DNA from: Dyella_B jejuensis
Lineage (GTDB): Bacteria > Pseudomonadota > Gammaproteobacteria > Xanthomonadales > Rhodanobacteraceae
Direction of reading: 5' to 3'
Length of the DNA: 64,000 nucleotides
NCBI RefSeq assembly: GCF_044904675.1
Contig: NZ_JADIKJ010000003.1
Coordinates: forward strand, 1-64,000
The notes below the pieces were generated by a model. That model was not told the DNA's origin and did no database searches. It saw nothing but the letters and a program-made list of their open reading frames with translations. Each line of letters begins with the position of its first letter. Position 1 is the stretch's first letter. The translations under genes were made by a program, and so were the position numbers. Shown piece by piece: positions 1 through 8,507 of this stretch.

Positions 1-3000
1 CGCCGCCGGCGTTGGCGCCGAGTCTCACGCCGGTCACGGGTTGGCCGTCGGCGCCCACGACCGTGTTGTGGATGGTTGGCGCGCTGATGTCGAGGGCGTG
101 GCCGGCGCTCAGGTGCGCATCGGCACCGGGGCCGACGGCGTAGGTGAGCCAGCCGGGCATGTGCCCGCTGCCCAGCGCGAGCGTATCGGTCAGCGTCTGG
201 CTGCCGTAGCTCATCCACGGGCCGTCGATCCATTCGCGATGGGGATCGTTCACCAGTTGCTGCGTCGCCGATTGGTCGTCGAGGGTGGTGAGGACCGTGC
301 CGGTGGGCACCCAGGCGATGTTCTGCACGGTGTCGGGGCCGACGGCGCCGCCGCCCGCGTTGCCATCCTGGCCGTTGATGATCAGGTCGTTGCCGGCGGC
401 GATCGTCGATTTATCGTTGAGCACCGAACCGTGGAGCGTGATGCTGCCACCGGCCAGCAGGCGACTTTCGGCGCTGGTGGCGGTGATGTGCGTGACGGAC
501 GTCAGGGTGGTGGTGTAGACGCCCTGGAAGGTGTCGGGGTAGCCCACGCCATGGGGATAGCCGGCGCAACGCTGGGTGTCGGTGCTGGCGTTGAGGTGGT
601 CGCAGAAGGCGTGGGCGAGGTCGGCTTCCTGGCCGTCGATGACCTGGCTGGCGTCGACGTAGGGCGGCCGGTGGGTGGGATCGGTGTCGTTCCACAGATA
701 GCGCGCGAGCGTCGTGGTGAGGGTGTTGTGGGCTTGTTCTTCCGGCGTGAGGTCATACACGTCCGTCTGGAACACCCGCCGCTGGTTGGTGAACTGGTTC
801 GTGGCGATGACGATATCGCCGCCGGCTTCGATGTCGCCGGAGCGGTTGGTGACCGAATCGCTGCGCGTACCGGCGGCATCGGCGGCGAGGGTGAGGTCGC
901 CCAGGCTGTAGAGCAGGGCGTCGCGGTTGAGCAGGTCGCCGCTGACGTAGAGGTTGAGCTGGGTGACGGCGGCGATCAGGCCGCTTTGATAGGGGGTGTT
1001 GTCGGTGGCCGTGCCGAGGTCGGCGCCGTTGGTGAGGGTCCTCGCATGTACCGTGATGGCATTGCCGATCACGGTGCCGGTGTTGGTGAGGTCGCCGGCG
1101 TTGAGCGTGACGGTGTCGCCTTCGATGCGGCCTTCGTTGGTTTGGGTGGCGGCGGTGAGGGTGGTGGTGGCGCTGTTGATCGCGGCGCCCGCCTGGTTGT
1201 CGAGGCTGTTGGCGGTGAGGGTCAGCGCACCCGCGCTTTGCAGGGTGGCGCCCGCGGCGTTGGTGAAGGCGCCGCCGAGGGTGACGGTGAAGTCGTTGTT
1301 GGCGAACAGGGTGTTGCCGGCCGGGTTAATGTAGTCGCCCGCCAGGGCGAGCGAGAGGTCGTTGCCGGCGCGCAAACGGCCCACGCCATCGAAGTGACCC
1401 AACTGCGCGGCGACGTCATGGTTGGACGCGAGATCGCCGCCGTCGTTGTGCACGGTGTCCAGGGTGAGGGTGAGATCGCCGCCCGCGCCGATCGAGCCGT
1501 GGGTGTTGTCCAGCGTGGCGGTGGCGGTGGTCCAGGTCAGGTGGCCGGCGCTGTAGAGCGTGCCGCTGTTATTGCTGAGCGCGTCGCTTTGCAGCGCGAA
1601 GCTGCCGCCGCTGACCAGGGTGCCCCCTGCGTTGACGACTTGCGCGGCGTTGAGCGTGACGTCGCCCTGGCCGCCCAGTGTGCCGCGGGTATTGTCGAGG
1701 CTACCGGTCACGTTGACGGTGGTCGTGCCGTTATCGGTATTGGCGATACGGCCGCCCTGGTTGCTGAGCGATGCGGCGTCGAGCGTCAGCGTGGCGTCGC
1801 CCTGGCCGGTACCGGCTTCGAGCGCGCCGTTGTCATTGGCCAGCGCGCCGCCGAGGTGGGCGTTGAGGCTTCCTTGCGCGTGCATGGCCCCCGTGTTGCT
1901 CGCATCGCCTTGCGTGGTGAGGGTCAGGTCGCTGCCGGCATAGACCTGTCCGGCGTTGCTGAGCGTGCCGGCATGGAGATGGACAGCGGCGTTGCTGCCG
2001 AGGAAGCCACCGATACCGTTGGTGAGCGCTTGCCAGACCGTAAGATCGAGGTTGCCATCCAGCGCCTTGATCTGGCCGTTGCCGTTATCGAGCGTGTTGG
2101 CGATCAGTTGCGCCTGATGGGCTTGCAGCACACCGTTTGGATTGATGAGCGATCCGGTGAATTGCCCTTGCAGACGCTGGGCCACCACCGTGCCGCCGGT
2201 GTTGTCGAGATCACTGCCGGCAAGCGTCGCGTTGCCCGCCACGCTGAGCGTGCCGTCCTGGTTGCGGGCTGTTCGCGCGGTGAGGGCGAGGTCGCCATTG
2301 CCGAGGATTTGCCCTTGATCGTTGGTGAGCGTACCGGTGGTGATCGCCAGCGTGCCGGTGCCCGCCTGCTCGATCGCCCCGCCGGTGTTGTCGATGGCAT
2401 GGGCGTTGATGGCGACGGTATCGGCATTCGCTATCCAGGTGCCGTGCGTGTTATCCAGCAGGCCGCCGATCCGCACGCTCATCGGGCCGCTGCCGGTTTG
2501 CATCACGCTGCCGTAGGCGTTGCGCCAATCGCCCGCCGCTTGCGCATCGAGCTGGGCGGCTTGCAGCGTGCCGCCGCTGTTGTCCACGGTGCCGGCGCTG
2601 TGCACGGTGAGCGCACCGTCCGTGGCGAGGGTGGCCTTCGCGTGATCGATATCGCCCGCGGTGCTGACGAGGGCGACGTCACCGCCGGCGCGGGTTTGCG
2701 CCCCGGACAGGTCCAGCGCGCTGCCTTGCAGGGTGATCGCGCCGCTGGCGAGATGGCTGCCGGTGGACGACAGCGCACCGGCCGTGACGACGCTCAACGC
2801 CGCGTTACCCTGCAGGGTGCCGTCGCGGGCGACACCGGCACCCAGCGTGCCGGTGGAGGCCAGTTGCTGCGCGCGCACGCTGGCCTCGTTGGCGGCGGCG
2901 ATCACGCCGGCATGACTCACCGCGCCGGCGCTTTGCATCGCAAGGTCGCCGCCGCTGTAGACGGTGCCGGTGTTGGTGATGTCGCCGGTACTTTGCACGG

Positions 3001-3982
3001 TCATGCTGCCGGCCGATTGCAGCGCGCCGCTGTTGTTCAAGGCGCTGCCGGTGAGGGCGAGGTGGCCGGCCGAAGAGGTGGTGCCGGTCAATTGCAGCTG
3101 GCCGGCTTCATCGATGGTGAAGTCGCCGCTTTGCGTGGCCAGTTCGCCGGCATTGCGCATGCCCAGGCCCGCTTCGGTGCCGATCAGGTGGATGGTGTTG
3201 GCGTACATGCCGCCCAGCGTGGCCACGTCGATGCTTACCGTCGGCGCCTCGCCGGTGCCCGCTATCGCCTGCGTGGACAGATCGCTATAGCCGACCTGGT
3301 TGGCGCCGGTGATGACGTTGAGGTGATGGGCCCACACCTTGCCGCTGACGCTGAGGCTGCGCGTGATCAGGTCAAGGCGATCGATGTGGGAGGCATTCAA
3401 GCCCTCGCCGTCGATGCGGATGTGGCCGCCACCGGTGCGCAGCCCGCTGAGCGATCCATCGGCGCCGAAGCTGGGCGTACCGGTGGTCAACGTCGCACGG
3501 TTCGTGTTGATGAAGCCGCCGCCGTTGACCGAAATCCCGTTGGGATTGGCGATGATGACATCGGCCGCCTGGCCGGCCACTTCCGTATAGCCGCGCAGGG
3601 AGGTGGGCTGGAGCGAGGTGACTTCGTTGACGATCACCTTTGCCGCCTGGCCGGCCCGGTAGTGGGGATTGCCGACGATATAGCCGCCCAATTGCGTGGC
3701 CGAGACGCCGGCGGCGTTGTTGAGGATCAGGCCCTGTTTGTCGACGTTGAACTGCTGGTAGGGGTTATGCGACACGCCCGCCGCCGAAGGCGCCACGAGG
3801 TTCACCACCGGCACGCCGTTGCCGGCCGCACCGATGCCGGGGCGGTGCGCGCCGGCGTTGGGGTCGGCGACGACCTGGGCCTGCACGGTCCACGGCGAGC
3901 CCAGCAGGGCGGCGATCACAGCGGCACTGAGTGCGCGCCGGGAAAGGGAGAACGAGGAAGCCTGCGTAAAGGGGCGGTGCAT
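1..3982 (-). CDS. Filamentous haemagglutinin-type adhesin, N-terminal part (runs off left edge)
   Basis: This is a secreted two-partner (type Vb) adhesin or CdiA/FhaB-like exoprotein; about 1327 residues lie in the window and the C-terminus is beyond base 1. The start ATG at 3982 opens a signal peptide with a basic start, a hydrophobic stretch at residues 17-28 and a likely cleavage after VQA (residue 35). The TPS secretion domain follows, shown by NPYQQFNVDKQGLILNN (about residues 71-87) and the hallmark ANPNGI (about residues 141-146). After it come many imperfect repeats of the type LxNxxGxLxSxGxLxLxAxxLxN, the beta-helix of haemagglutinin repeats. The family needs an outer-membrane TpsB (FhaC) transporter, which is not in this window. 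The reverse strand carries a very long spurious open frame caused by high G+C. Whether the hidden C-terminus carries a toxin (CDI) cannot be told. Confidence 0.9.
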   Translation of the reverse strand, partial: MHRPFTQASSFSLSRRALSAAVIAALLGSPWTVQAQVVADPNAGAHRPGIGAAGNGVPVVNLVAPSAAGVSHNPYQQFNVDKQGLILNNAAGVSATQLGGYIVGNPHYRAGQAAKVIVNEVTSLQPTSLRGYTEVAGQAADVIIANPNGISVNGGGFINTNRATLTTGTPSFGADGSLSGLRTGGGHIRIDGEGLNASHIDRLDLITRSLSVSGKVWAHHLNVITGANQVGYSDLSTQAIAGTGEAPTVSIDVATLGGMYANTIHLIGTEAGLGMRNAGELATQSGDFTIDEAGQLQLTGTTSSAGHLALTGSALNNSGALQSAGSMTVQSTGDITNTGTVYSGGDLAMQSAGAVSHAGVIAAANEASVRAQQLASTGTLGAGVARDGTLQGNAALSVVTAGALSSTGSHLASGAITLQGSALDLSGAQTRAGGDVALVSTAGDIDHAKATLATDGALTVHSAGTVDNSGGTLQAAQLDAQAAGDWRNAYGSVMQTGSGPMSVRIGGLLDNTHGTWIANADTVAINAHAIDNTGGAIEQAGTGTLAITTGTLTNDQGQILGNGDLALTARTARNQDGTLSVAGNATLAGSDLDNTGGTVVAQRLQGQFTGSLINPNGVLQAHQAQLIANTLDNGNGQIKALDGNLDLTVWQALTNGIGGFLGSNAAVHLHAGTLSNAGQVYAGSDLTLTTQGDASNTGAMHAQGSLNAHLGGALANDNGALEAGTGQGDATLTLDAASLSNQGGRIANTDNGTTTVNVTGSLDNTRGTLGGQGDVTLNAAQVVNAGGTLVSGGSFALQSDALSNNSGTLYSAGHLTWTTATATLDNTHGSIGAGGDLTLTLDTVHNDGGDLASNHDVAAQLGHFDGVGRLRAGNDLSLALAGDYINPAGNTLFANNDFTVTLGGAFTNAAGATLQSAGALTLTANSLDNQAGAAINSATTTLTAATQTNEGRIEGDTVTLNAGDLTNTGTVIGNAITVHARTLTNGADLGTATDNTPYQSGLIAAVTQLNLYVSGDLLNRDALLYSLGDLTLAADAAGTRSDSVTNRSGDIEAGGDIVIATNQFTNQRRVFQTDVYDLTPEEQAHNTLTTTLARYLWNDTDPTHRPPYVDASQVIDGQEADLAHAFCDHLNASTDTQRCAGYPHGVGYPDTFQGVYTTTLTSVTHITATSAESRLLAGGSITLHGSVLNDKSTIAAGNDLIINGQDGNAGGGAVGPDTVQNIAWVPTGTVLTTLDDQSATQQLVNDPHREWIDGPWMSYGSQTLTDTLALGSGHMPGWLTYAVGPGADAHLSAGHALDISAPTIHNTVVGADGQPVTGVRLGANAGG

Positions 3983-4028
3983 GCTGTCTGTCCTTGACGG
4001 TAGGGCCGGCGTTGCTCGTGACCGGAGC

Positions 4029-4049
4029 GCTTATCCCCCATGGATAAGC
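4029..4049. promoter_or_regulatory. Inverted repeat upstream of the adhesin gene
   Basis: GCTTATCC and GGATAAGC form a perfect 8-bp inverted repeat with a 5-base loop, about 47 bases upstream of the adhesin ATG. A second short palindrome, GCAACC-AC-GGTTGC, is at 4133-4146. Both lie in the 325-base gap 3983-4307 between the adhesin start and the end of phnN. They could be operators or 5' leader hairpins; no clear -35/-10 pair was identified. Nothing else was recognised in this gap. Confidence 0.35.
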
Positions 4050-4307
4050 CCGCATCATCCAAGACCTGCGGCGTCGTTTGTCTCGCATCGGCTTGCCATA
4101 CCCCGCGCAAGCCGTGGGTCAACACCATAGTGGCAACCACGGTTGCTGACGCACGCCTGACAGAAAGATAGACGTTACTTACATACGCTTGAGAGTTCTG
4201 CTGGCAACCAGGCTTGTGCGGTGCATGACGGCGCACGGAGTGGTTGCTCATGGCACGTGTTGAACGGCCTGGAACGCCGCACACATGCGCTTTCCGGCAT
4301 TCGCGAC

Positions 4308-4868
4308 TTAGTCGGAGCAGCCACGGTGTGCGTCGCGAATCGCTTGCAACAGCGTTCTCCCAGCATCGGCGAGGCAGCCCTCGTTGCGAATCACCATGCT
4401 GCCTGCGGGTGTCGGATAAGCGTGCATGCGGATCAGGCGTTCGGCGATATCCGCTTCGCTTTCCCGCCCGCGCGCCGCGAGCCGGCGGGCGATGGCTTGC
4501 GCACCGGCGGTGATCAGCACCGGCGTCAAGGCGGGAAAGCGCTGGCATGCCTGCGGGTATGCACCACGCGAACCGTTCACCAGCACATCGGCACCGCGGG
4601 CCAGCCAATGCGTGACTTCGCTGCCGATGCCGTAGTGCAGTCCGTGCGCCTGCCAGGTGAGCGCGAACAGGCCGCGCTGTTCGCGCCATTGGAATTCCAG
4701 CTCGCTCAATGCCAGGTGGTTCTCGCCGCCTGCCTGCGCGGGACGGGTGATGTAACGATGCGCGCACAGCACGCCATGGGCGAGGCCGTGTTCGCGTACC
4801 CAGCCAAGCACGCTGTCCTTGCCGGCGCCGGACGGGCCCATGACGTAATACAGGCAGCCCGCGCTCAT
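4308..4868 (-). CDS. phnN: Ribose 1,5-bisphosphate phosphokinase PhnN
   Basis: PhnN phosphorylates ribose 1,5-bisphosphate to PRPP, the last step by which the C-P lyase pathway returns its ribose carrier to metabolism. The 186-residue product has a guanylate-kinase-like P-loop, GPSGAGKDS at residues 11-19; the KDS ending is typical of PhnN. The start ATG at 4868 overlaps the stop of the upstream DUF1045 gene by 4 bases (ATGA), so the two are translationally coupled. An open frame extends further upstream, but that extension is arginine-rich and overlaps DUF1045 coding sequence, so it was not used. It is the last gene of the minus-strand arm phnF-DUF1045-phnN, opposite to phnG-M. Confidence 0.93.
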   Translation of the reverse strand: MSAGCLYYVMGPSGAGKDSVLGWVREHGLAHGVLCAHRYITRPAQAGGENHLALSELEFQWREQRGLFALTWQAHGLHYGIGSEVTHWLARGADVLVNGSRGAYPQACQRFPALTPVLITAGAQAIARRLAARGRESEADIAERLIRMHAYPTPAGSMVIRNEGCLADAGRTLLQAIRDAHRGCSD

Positions 4869-5515
4869 GTCGTGCGTCCCAGCGGCACACGCTCGACCGG
4901 TTCGAACGCCGCGCCGGGTTCGCGTTCGCGGCAGAGGGTAAGCGCGTCGATATGCGCGCCGTGCAGCGACGCCAGCCTGGGTGAAAGCCATTCCCGCAGC
5001 GCTTGTTCTTCGATGCTGTCGGCAGGCGCCGACAAGGTCATGTGGAAACGATAGCGATCGAGCACATAGGGATAACCGAACTGGCGAAACAGTGCGAGCT
5101 CGACTTCATCCAGCCCGGTCGCCCGACGCTGCCATGCCGATGCATCCAGTGGCGCACGCAGTGGCGCCAGGCTGCGCACGCAACGTTCGGCCAGCGCCGA
5201 CATGGAGCCCGTATCCGTCGAGGGACGCAAGGCAAGAAAGCCAGCCAGGCGCTTGAGCCGCAAGGACAGCAGGAAGGGCGCGGACTGGTGCGCGATATCG
5301 ACGACGCGCTGGCGAAAGGCATCGTAACCCACGCCGTCGACCAGCGCGCCGGGCGCCACGATTGTCGCGTGCCATCCGTAGCGCCGCACTGCCGCCAGCA
5401 AACTGTTGAAGCGCCCCGGCGCAATGCCCGGTATGCATGCGGTAGCCAGCCACTCGCGGCCGAAGGCAGCCAGCTCGCTGTCCGCGGCGGGGCAGTAATA
5501 CACGGCGTAACGCAT
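4865..5515 (-). CDS. DUF1045 / 2H-phosphoesterase family protein of phosphonate operons
   Basis: The 216-residue cytoplasmic protein belongs to the DUF1045 family found in many phosphonate operons. It carries the two H-x-[ST]-x motifs that define 2H phosphoesterases: HATI at residues 49-52 and HMTL at 158-161. Such enzymes hydrolyse or form 2',3'- or 1,2-cyclic phosphates. The start ATG at 5515 overlaps the phnF stop (TGATG); a TTG one codon earlier is possible but less likely. It overlaps phnN by 4 bases. No phnP is in the window, so it could act on the cyclic phosphate made by C-P lyase, which would fill the gap between PhnJ and PhnN. That role is an inference; family membership is well supported. 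Confidence 0.87.
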   Translation of the reverse strand: MRYAVYYCPAADSELAAFGREWLATACIPGIAPGRFNSLLAAVRRYGWHATIVAPGALVDGVGYDAFRQRVVDIAHQSAPFLLSLRLKRLAGFLALRPSTDTGSMSALAERCVRSLAPLRAPLDASAWQRRATGLDEVELALFRQFGYPYVLDRYRFHMTLSAPADSIEEQALREWLSPRLASLHGAHIDALTLCREREPGAAFEPVERVPLGRTT

Positions 5516-6246
5516 CAATGATCCGCCATCAGCACGAGTTGCACCCAGTCGCCGGAGAAGCGCGTGATGCCATATTGCACCGGCGCGCCACGCGGATCGG
5601 CATTGATCGACTGTACGTAAAGCACTGGCCGGTTCGCCGCCTGCTTCATCAAGCGCGCGGTGGTCGGATCGGGCAGGCGTGCGGACACGCGGGTGTGCTT
5701 GCGCTCATAGTCGGTTACGCCGAACTCGCTGAGCGTGCGCGTCACCGATTGGGTACGCCGATAGACCGATGGCAGGCCGGTGAAGCGCGCAGCCGGAAAA
5801 TAGGCGGTGCTGTAGTCGACGATGTGTCCGTCGGCACGGCTCAGCGTTTCGATGCGATAGGCATATTCGTGGCGGTTCAGCCCCAGTGCCTGCGCTACCT
5901 GCGGCGGCGGTATCTCGCGGGCGTCCTCCAGGTATTCGATATCGGCCTCGACATTGAGGTTGCGCATGTTCTGGGTAAAGCGGGTGCGCCGGCTGATCGG
6001 ATAATCCAGCGTGTGCTCTTGCACGAAAGTACCGCGGCCCTGTTCGGTGCGGACCAGGTTGCGCTGTTCCAGCGCGGCGATGGCACGGCGCACGGTGTGC
6101 CGGTTGACGTTGAAACGTCCGGCCAATTCTTGCGCGGAAGGCAGCTGTTCGCCCTGGCGCAGCAGTCCCTTGAGGATGTCCGCCGCGAGGATGCCGCTGA
6201 TCTGGCTCCACAAGGCAACACCCCGTCCTCGTTCGATCTCGCTCAT
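5515..6246 (-). CDS. phnF: GntR/HutC-family regulator PhnF
   Basis: This 243-residue repressor-type regulator has an N-terminal winged helix at about residues 10-75; the phrase LPSAQELAGRFNVNRHTVRR is the GntR recognition region. A C-terminal UTRA ligand domain of the HutC subfamily runs from about 95 to 240. Members named PhnF control C-P lyase operons, often sensing phosphate or phosphonate status. It is the first gene of the minus arm and divergent from phnG, with 135 bases between them. A palindrome of GntR/HutC type lies in that gap at 6340-6357, so it probably controls both arms and itself. The start ATG at 6246 is the first in frame that keeps the winged helix intact. Confidence 0.92.
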   Translation of the reverse strand: MSEIERGRGVALWSQISGILAADILKGLLRQGEQLPSAQELAGRFNVNRHTVRRAIAALEQRNLVRTEQGRGTFVQEHTLDYPISRRTRFTQNMRNLNVEADIEYLEDAREIPPPQVAQALGLNRHEYAYRIETLSRADGHIVDYSTAYFPAARFTGLPSVYRRTQSVTRTLSEFGVTDYERKHTRVSARLPDPTTARLMKQAANRPVLYVQSINADPRGAPVQYGITRFSGDWVQLVLMADH

Positions 6247-6339
6247 ACCGCGTCCTCAACCTGTCTATTCGCCGTCATGGCAGCGGCACGGAGGCCTGCT
6301 GGAATGGTTTCCCGACGGGCGTCCCCGCACGCCCGGGTC

Positions 6340-6357
6340 TGTCTAGATAACTAGACA
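6340..6357. promoter_or_regulatory. Likely PhnF operator in the phnF-phnG divergent promoter
   Basis: TGTCTAG-ATAA-CTAGACA is a perfect 7-bp inverted repeat with a 4-base spacer, ending 24 bases before the phnG ATG. The half-site matches the GTCTAGAC-like core bound by HutC-subfamily regulators. A single extra half-site, TGTCTA, lies at 6262-6267 near the phnF start. The palindrome is in the right place to repress both arms of the locus. Confidence 0.75.
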
Positions 6358-6381
6358 TTTGTGACAAGCCTAGGAACACCC

Positions 6382-6828
6382 ATGGACACCTCCCCTCACT
6401 TGGCGCGCGCGCAATGGATGTCGCTGCTGGCGCAGGCCGATCCGGCCGAGCTGGCCGCGGCGATGGGCGCCTTCGCGCCGTCCGCCGACGCGGCCTGGCT
6501 GCGACCCGCGCAAACCGGCCTCTACATGCTGCGCTGCCGCATCGGCGGCAGCGGCCCGCAGTTCAATGTCGGCGAGGTTACGGTCACCCGCTGCAGCGTG
6601 CAGCTTGGCCAGCACATCGGCCATGCCTGGGTGCGCGGCAGTCATTCGCGCCACGCCGAACTGGCGGCCCTCGCCGATGCGTTGCTGCAGGATCCCGCCC
6701 GGCACGCACACCTGCGCATGCAGGTGATCGAGCCGCTGCGCCGTTCGCTGCACGCGCGCCGTGACGCGGCCAGCCGCAAGGCGGCCGCGAGCAAGGTGGA
6801 ATTCTTTACCGTGGTGCGGGGCGAGTGA
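6382..6828 (+). CDS. phnG: C-P lyase complex subunit PhnG
   Basis: PhnG is one of the core subunits (PhnGHIJ) of carbon-phosphorus lyase. With PhnI, PhnH and PhnL it is needed to couple methylphosphonate to ATP, displacing adenine. The 148-residue product has a length typical of the family and the conserved stretch FNVGEVTVTRCSVQL in the middle. The start ATG at 6382 has AGGA six bases upstream. A GTG at 6361 is in frame but sits beside the operator and lacks a ribosome site. It begins the plus-strand operon and overlaps phnH as TGATG. Confidence 0.92.
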   Translation: MDTSPHLARAQWMSLLAQADPAELAAAMGAFAPSADAAWLRPAQTGLYMLRCRIGGSGPQFNVGEVTVTRCSVQLGQHIGHAWVRGSHSRHAELAALADALLQDPARHAHLRMQVIEPLRRSLHARRDAASRKAAASKVEFFTVVRGE

Positions 6829-7403
6829 TGCTGGCCGCCTTTGCCGATCCGGTCTTCGACAGCCAGCGCGTCTTCCGCCAATTGCTGCAGGCGATGGCAC
6901 GCCCGGCCCTGCCACGCGCGCTGCCGGTGCTGCCGCCCGCGCCCGCGCCGGTAACCTCGGCCGCGATGGCAATCGTGCTCACGCTGTGTGATGCCACCAC
7001 TTGCATATGGCTGCAGCAGCCGTCCGACGAGGTAGCGCGCCACCTGCGCTTCCATGCCGGCGTGAAGCTGGTGGACAACCCGCAAGACGCCGACTTCGCA
7101 TTGATTACCGATCCCATGGCGATGCCGCCGCTGGCCGCCTTTGCACGTGGCGAGCTGCGTTATCCGGATCGTTCCGCCAGCCTGATCGTGCAATTGCCCG
7201 GCTTTCGTGGCGACGCGGGCCTGCGCTTTGCCGGCCCGGGCATTCCCGATATCCGCACGCTAGCCCCCACCGGCTTGTCCGCGAACTTCTGGACGCAACG
7301 CGCCGCGCTGTCGGCGCAGTTGCCGCTGGGGATCGACTTGTATTTCGTCACGGCGGAACACGTGGCGGCGCTGCCGCGCACCACCCGCTGGCTGGAGGAC
7401 TGA
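6828..7403 (+). CDS. phnH: C-P lyase complex subunit PhnH
   Basis: PhnH is a C-P lyase core subunit with a fold related to PLP-dependent transferases but without the PLP lysine. The product has 191 residues, the normal size. N-terminal FADPVFDSQRVFRQLL and the later GPGIPD segment are typical. The start ATG overlaps the phnG stop by one base (TGATG); a GTG one codon upstream is possible. The stop TGA is followed directly by the phnI ATG. Coupling throughout phnG-J argues for stoichiometric production of the complex. Confidence 0.92.
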   Translation: MLAAFADPVFDSQRVFRQLLQAMARPALPRALPVLPPAPAPVTSAAMAIVLTLCDATTCIWLQQPSDEVARHLRFHAGVKLVDNPQDADFALITDPMAMPPLAAFARGELRYPDRSASLIVQLPGFRGDAGLRFAGPGIPDIRTLAPTGLSANFWTQRAALSAQLPLGIDLYFVTAEHVAALPRTTRWLED

Positions 7404-8507
7404 ATGTACGTAGCCGTGAAAGGCGGCGAGCAGGCGATCGCCCGTTCGCTGGAACTGTTGGCCGAGGCGCGACGCGGCGATGTCGCCGTGCCCGCGCTCG
7501 AACTCGCGCAGATTCGCGAGCAGTTGCGCCTGGGCGTGGCCCGCGTGATGCAGGAAGGCTCGCTGTACGACGAAGAACTGGCCGCCCTGGCAATCCGGCA
7601 GGCCGCGGGTGACATGCTGGAAGCGATTTTCCTGTTGCGTGCCTATCGCACCACCCTGCCGCGCTTCGGATACAGCCAGCCGCTGGACACCACCGCGATG
7701 CGAGTGCGGCGCCGCGTATCGGGCACATTCAAGGATATTCCTGGCGGCCAGGTATTGGGGCCGACCTACGACTACACCCAGCGCCTGCTCGATTTCGATG
7801 CCCGCCAGCCGGCGCAGGTCGCCTGCGCCGATGCGCCGTTGCCGGCGAACATGCCGCGCGTGCTGGATTTGCTCGATGCCGAAGCACTGATCGAACCCAT
7901 CGAGCCAGGCAACGATCCCGAACCGATCGACTTGACCCGCGAACCGCTGACGTTCCCGGCCGATCGCGCCGCCCGTTTGCAAAACCTCGCGCGCGGTGAC
8001 GAAGGCTTCTTGCTCGGCATGGCCTATTCCACCCAGCGCGGTTATGCCGAGAGCCACCCATTTGCCGGCGAGATCCGCATGGGCGAGGTAGACGTGTGGG
8101 TATGTCCCGAAGAACTGGGCTTTGCGATCGAGATCGGCAGCATCACGCTCACCGAATGCCAGATGATCAACCAGTTCCAGGGCGGCAACGGCGTGCCGCC
8201 GCAATTCACGCGCGGCTATGGCCTGGCCATGGGCGAAGGCGAGCGCAAGGCCATGGCGATGGCACTGGTGGATCGTGCCCTGCGTTGCGATGAGTTGGCC
8301 GAGTCCAACGATGCTCCGGCGCAAAACCAGGAATTCGTGCTGTCGCATTCGGACAGCGTGGAAGCCTCCGGCTTCGTGCAGCATTTGAAGCTGCCGCATT
8401 ACGTGGACTTCCAGGCGGAACTGTCGCTGTTGCGCACGCTGGCCGCGCGGCATCACGAGGACACGGATGACACGCCGCTTTGCAAGCACGGAGGCGCGCG
8501 CCCATGA
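7404..8507 (+). CDS. phnI: C-P lyase complex subunit PhnI (nucleosidase)
   Basis: PhnI carries the nucleosidase activity that replaces adenine of ATP by the phosphonate, giving the ribose 1-phosphonate 5-triphosphate. The 367-residue product matches the family length and opens with MYVAVKGGEQAIARS, a recognisable PhnI start. Other conserved stretches are the internal YGLAMGEGERKAMAMALVDR and GFVQHLKLPHYVDFQAEL near the end. It starts immediately after the phnH stop and overlaps phnJ by 4 bases (ATGA at 8504-8507). Confidence 0.94.
   Translation: MYVAVKGGEQAIARSLELLAEARRGDVAVPALELAQIREQLRLGVARVMQEGSLYDEELAALAIRQAAGDMLEAIFLLRAYRTTLPRFGYSQPLDTTAMRVRRRVSGTFKDIPGGQVLGPTYDYTQRLLDFDARQPAQVACADAPLPANMPRVLDLLDAEALIEPIEPGNDPEPIDLTREPLTFPADRAARLQNLARGDEGFLLGMAYSTQRGYAESHPFAGEIRMGEVDVWVCPEELGFAIEIGSITLTECQMINQFQGGNGVPPQFTRGYGLAMGEGERKAMAMALVDRALRCDELAESNDAPAQNQEFVLSHSDSVEASGFVQHLKLPHYVDFQAELSLLRTLAARHHEDTDDTPLCKHGGARP

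Noticed and set aside
41..3997. An open frame of 1318 codons on the plus strand
   Set aside because: It is the antisense of the haemagglutinin-type adhesin. The minus-strand reading has a signal peptide, TPS motifs and regular repeats, while the plus reading has no family features and reflects G+C-biased third positions.
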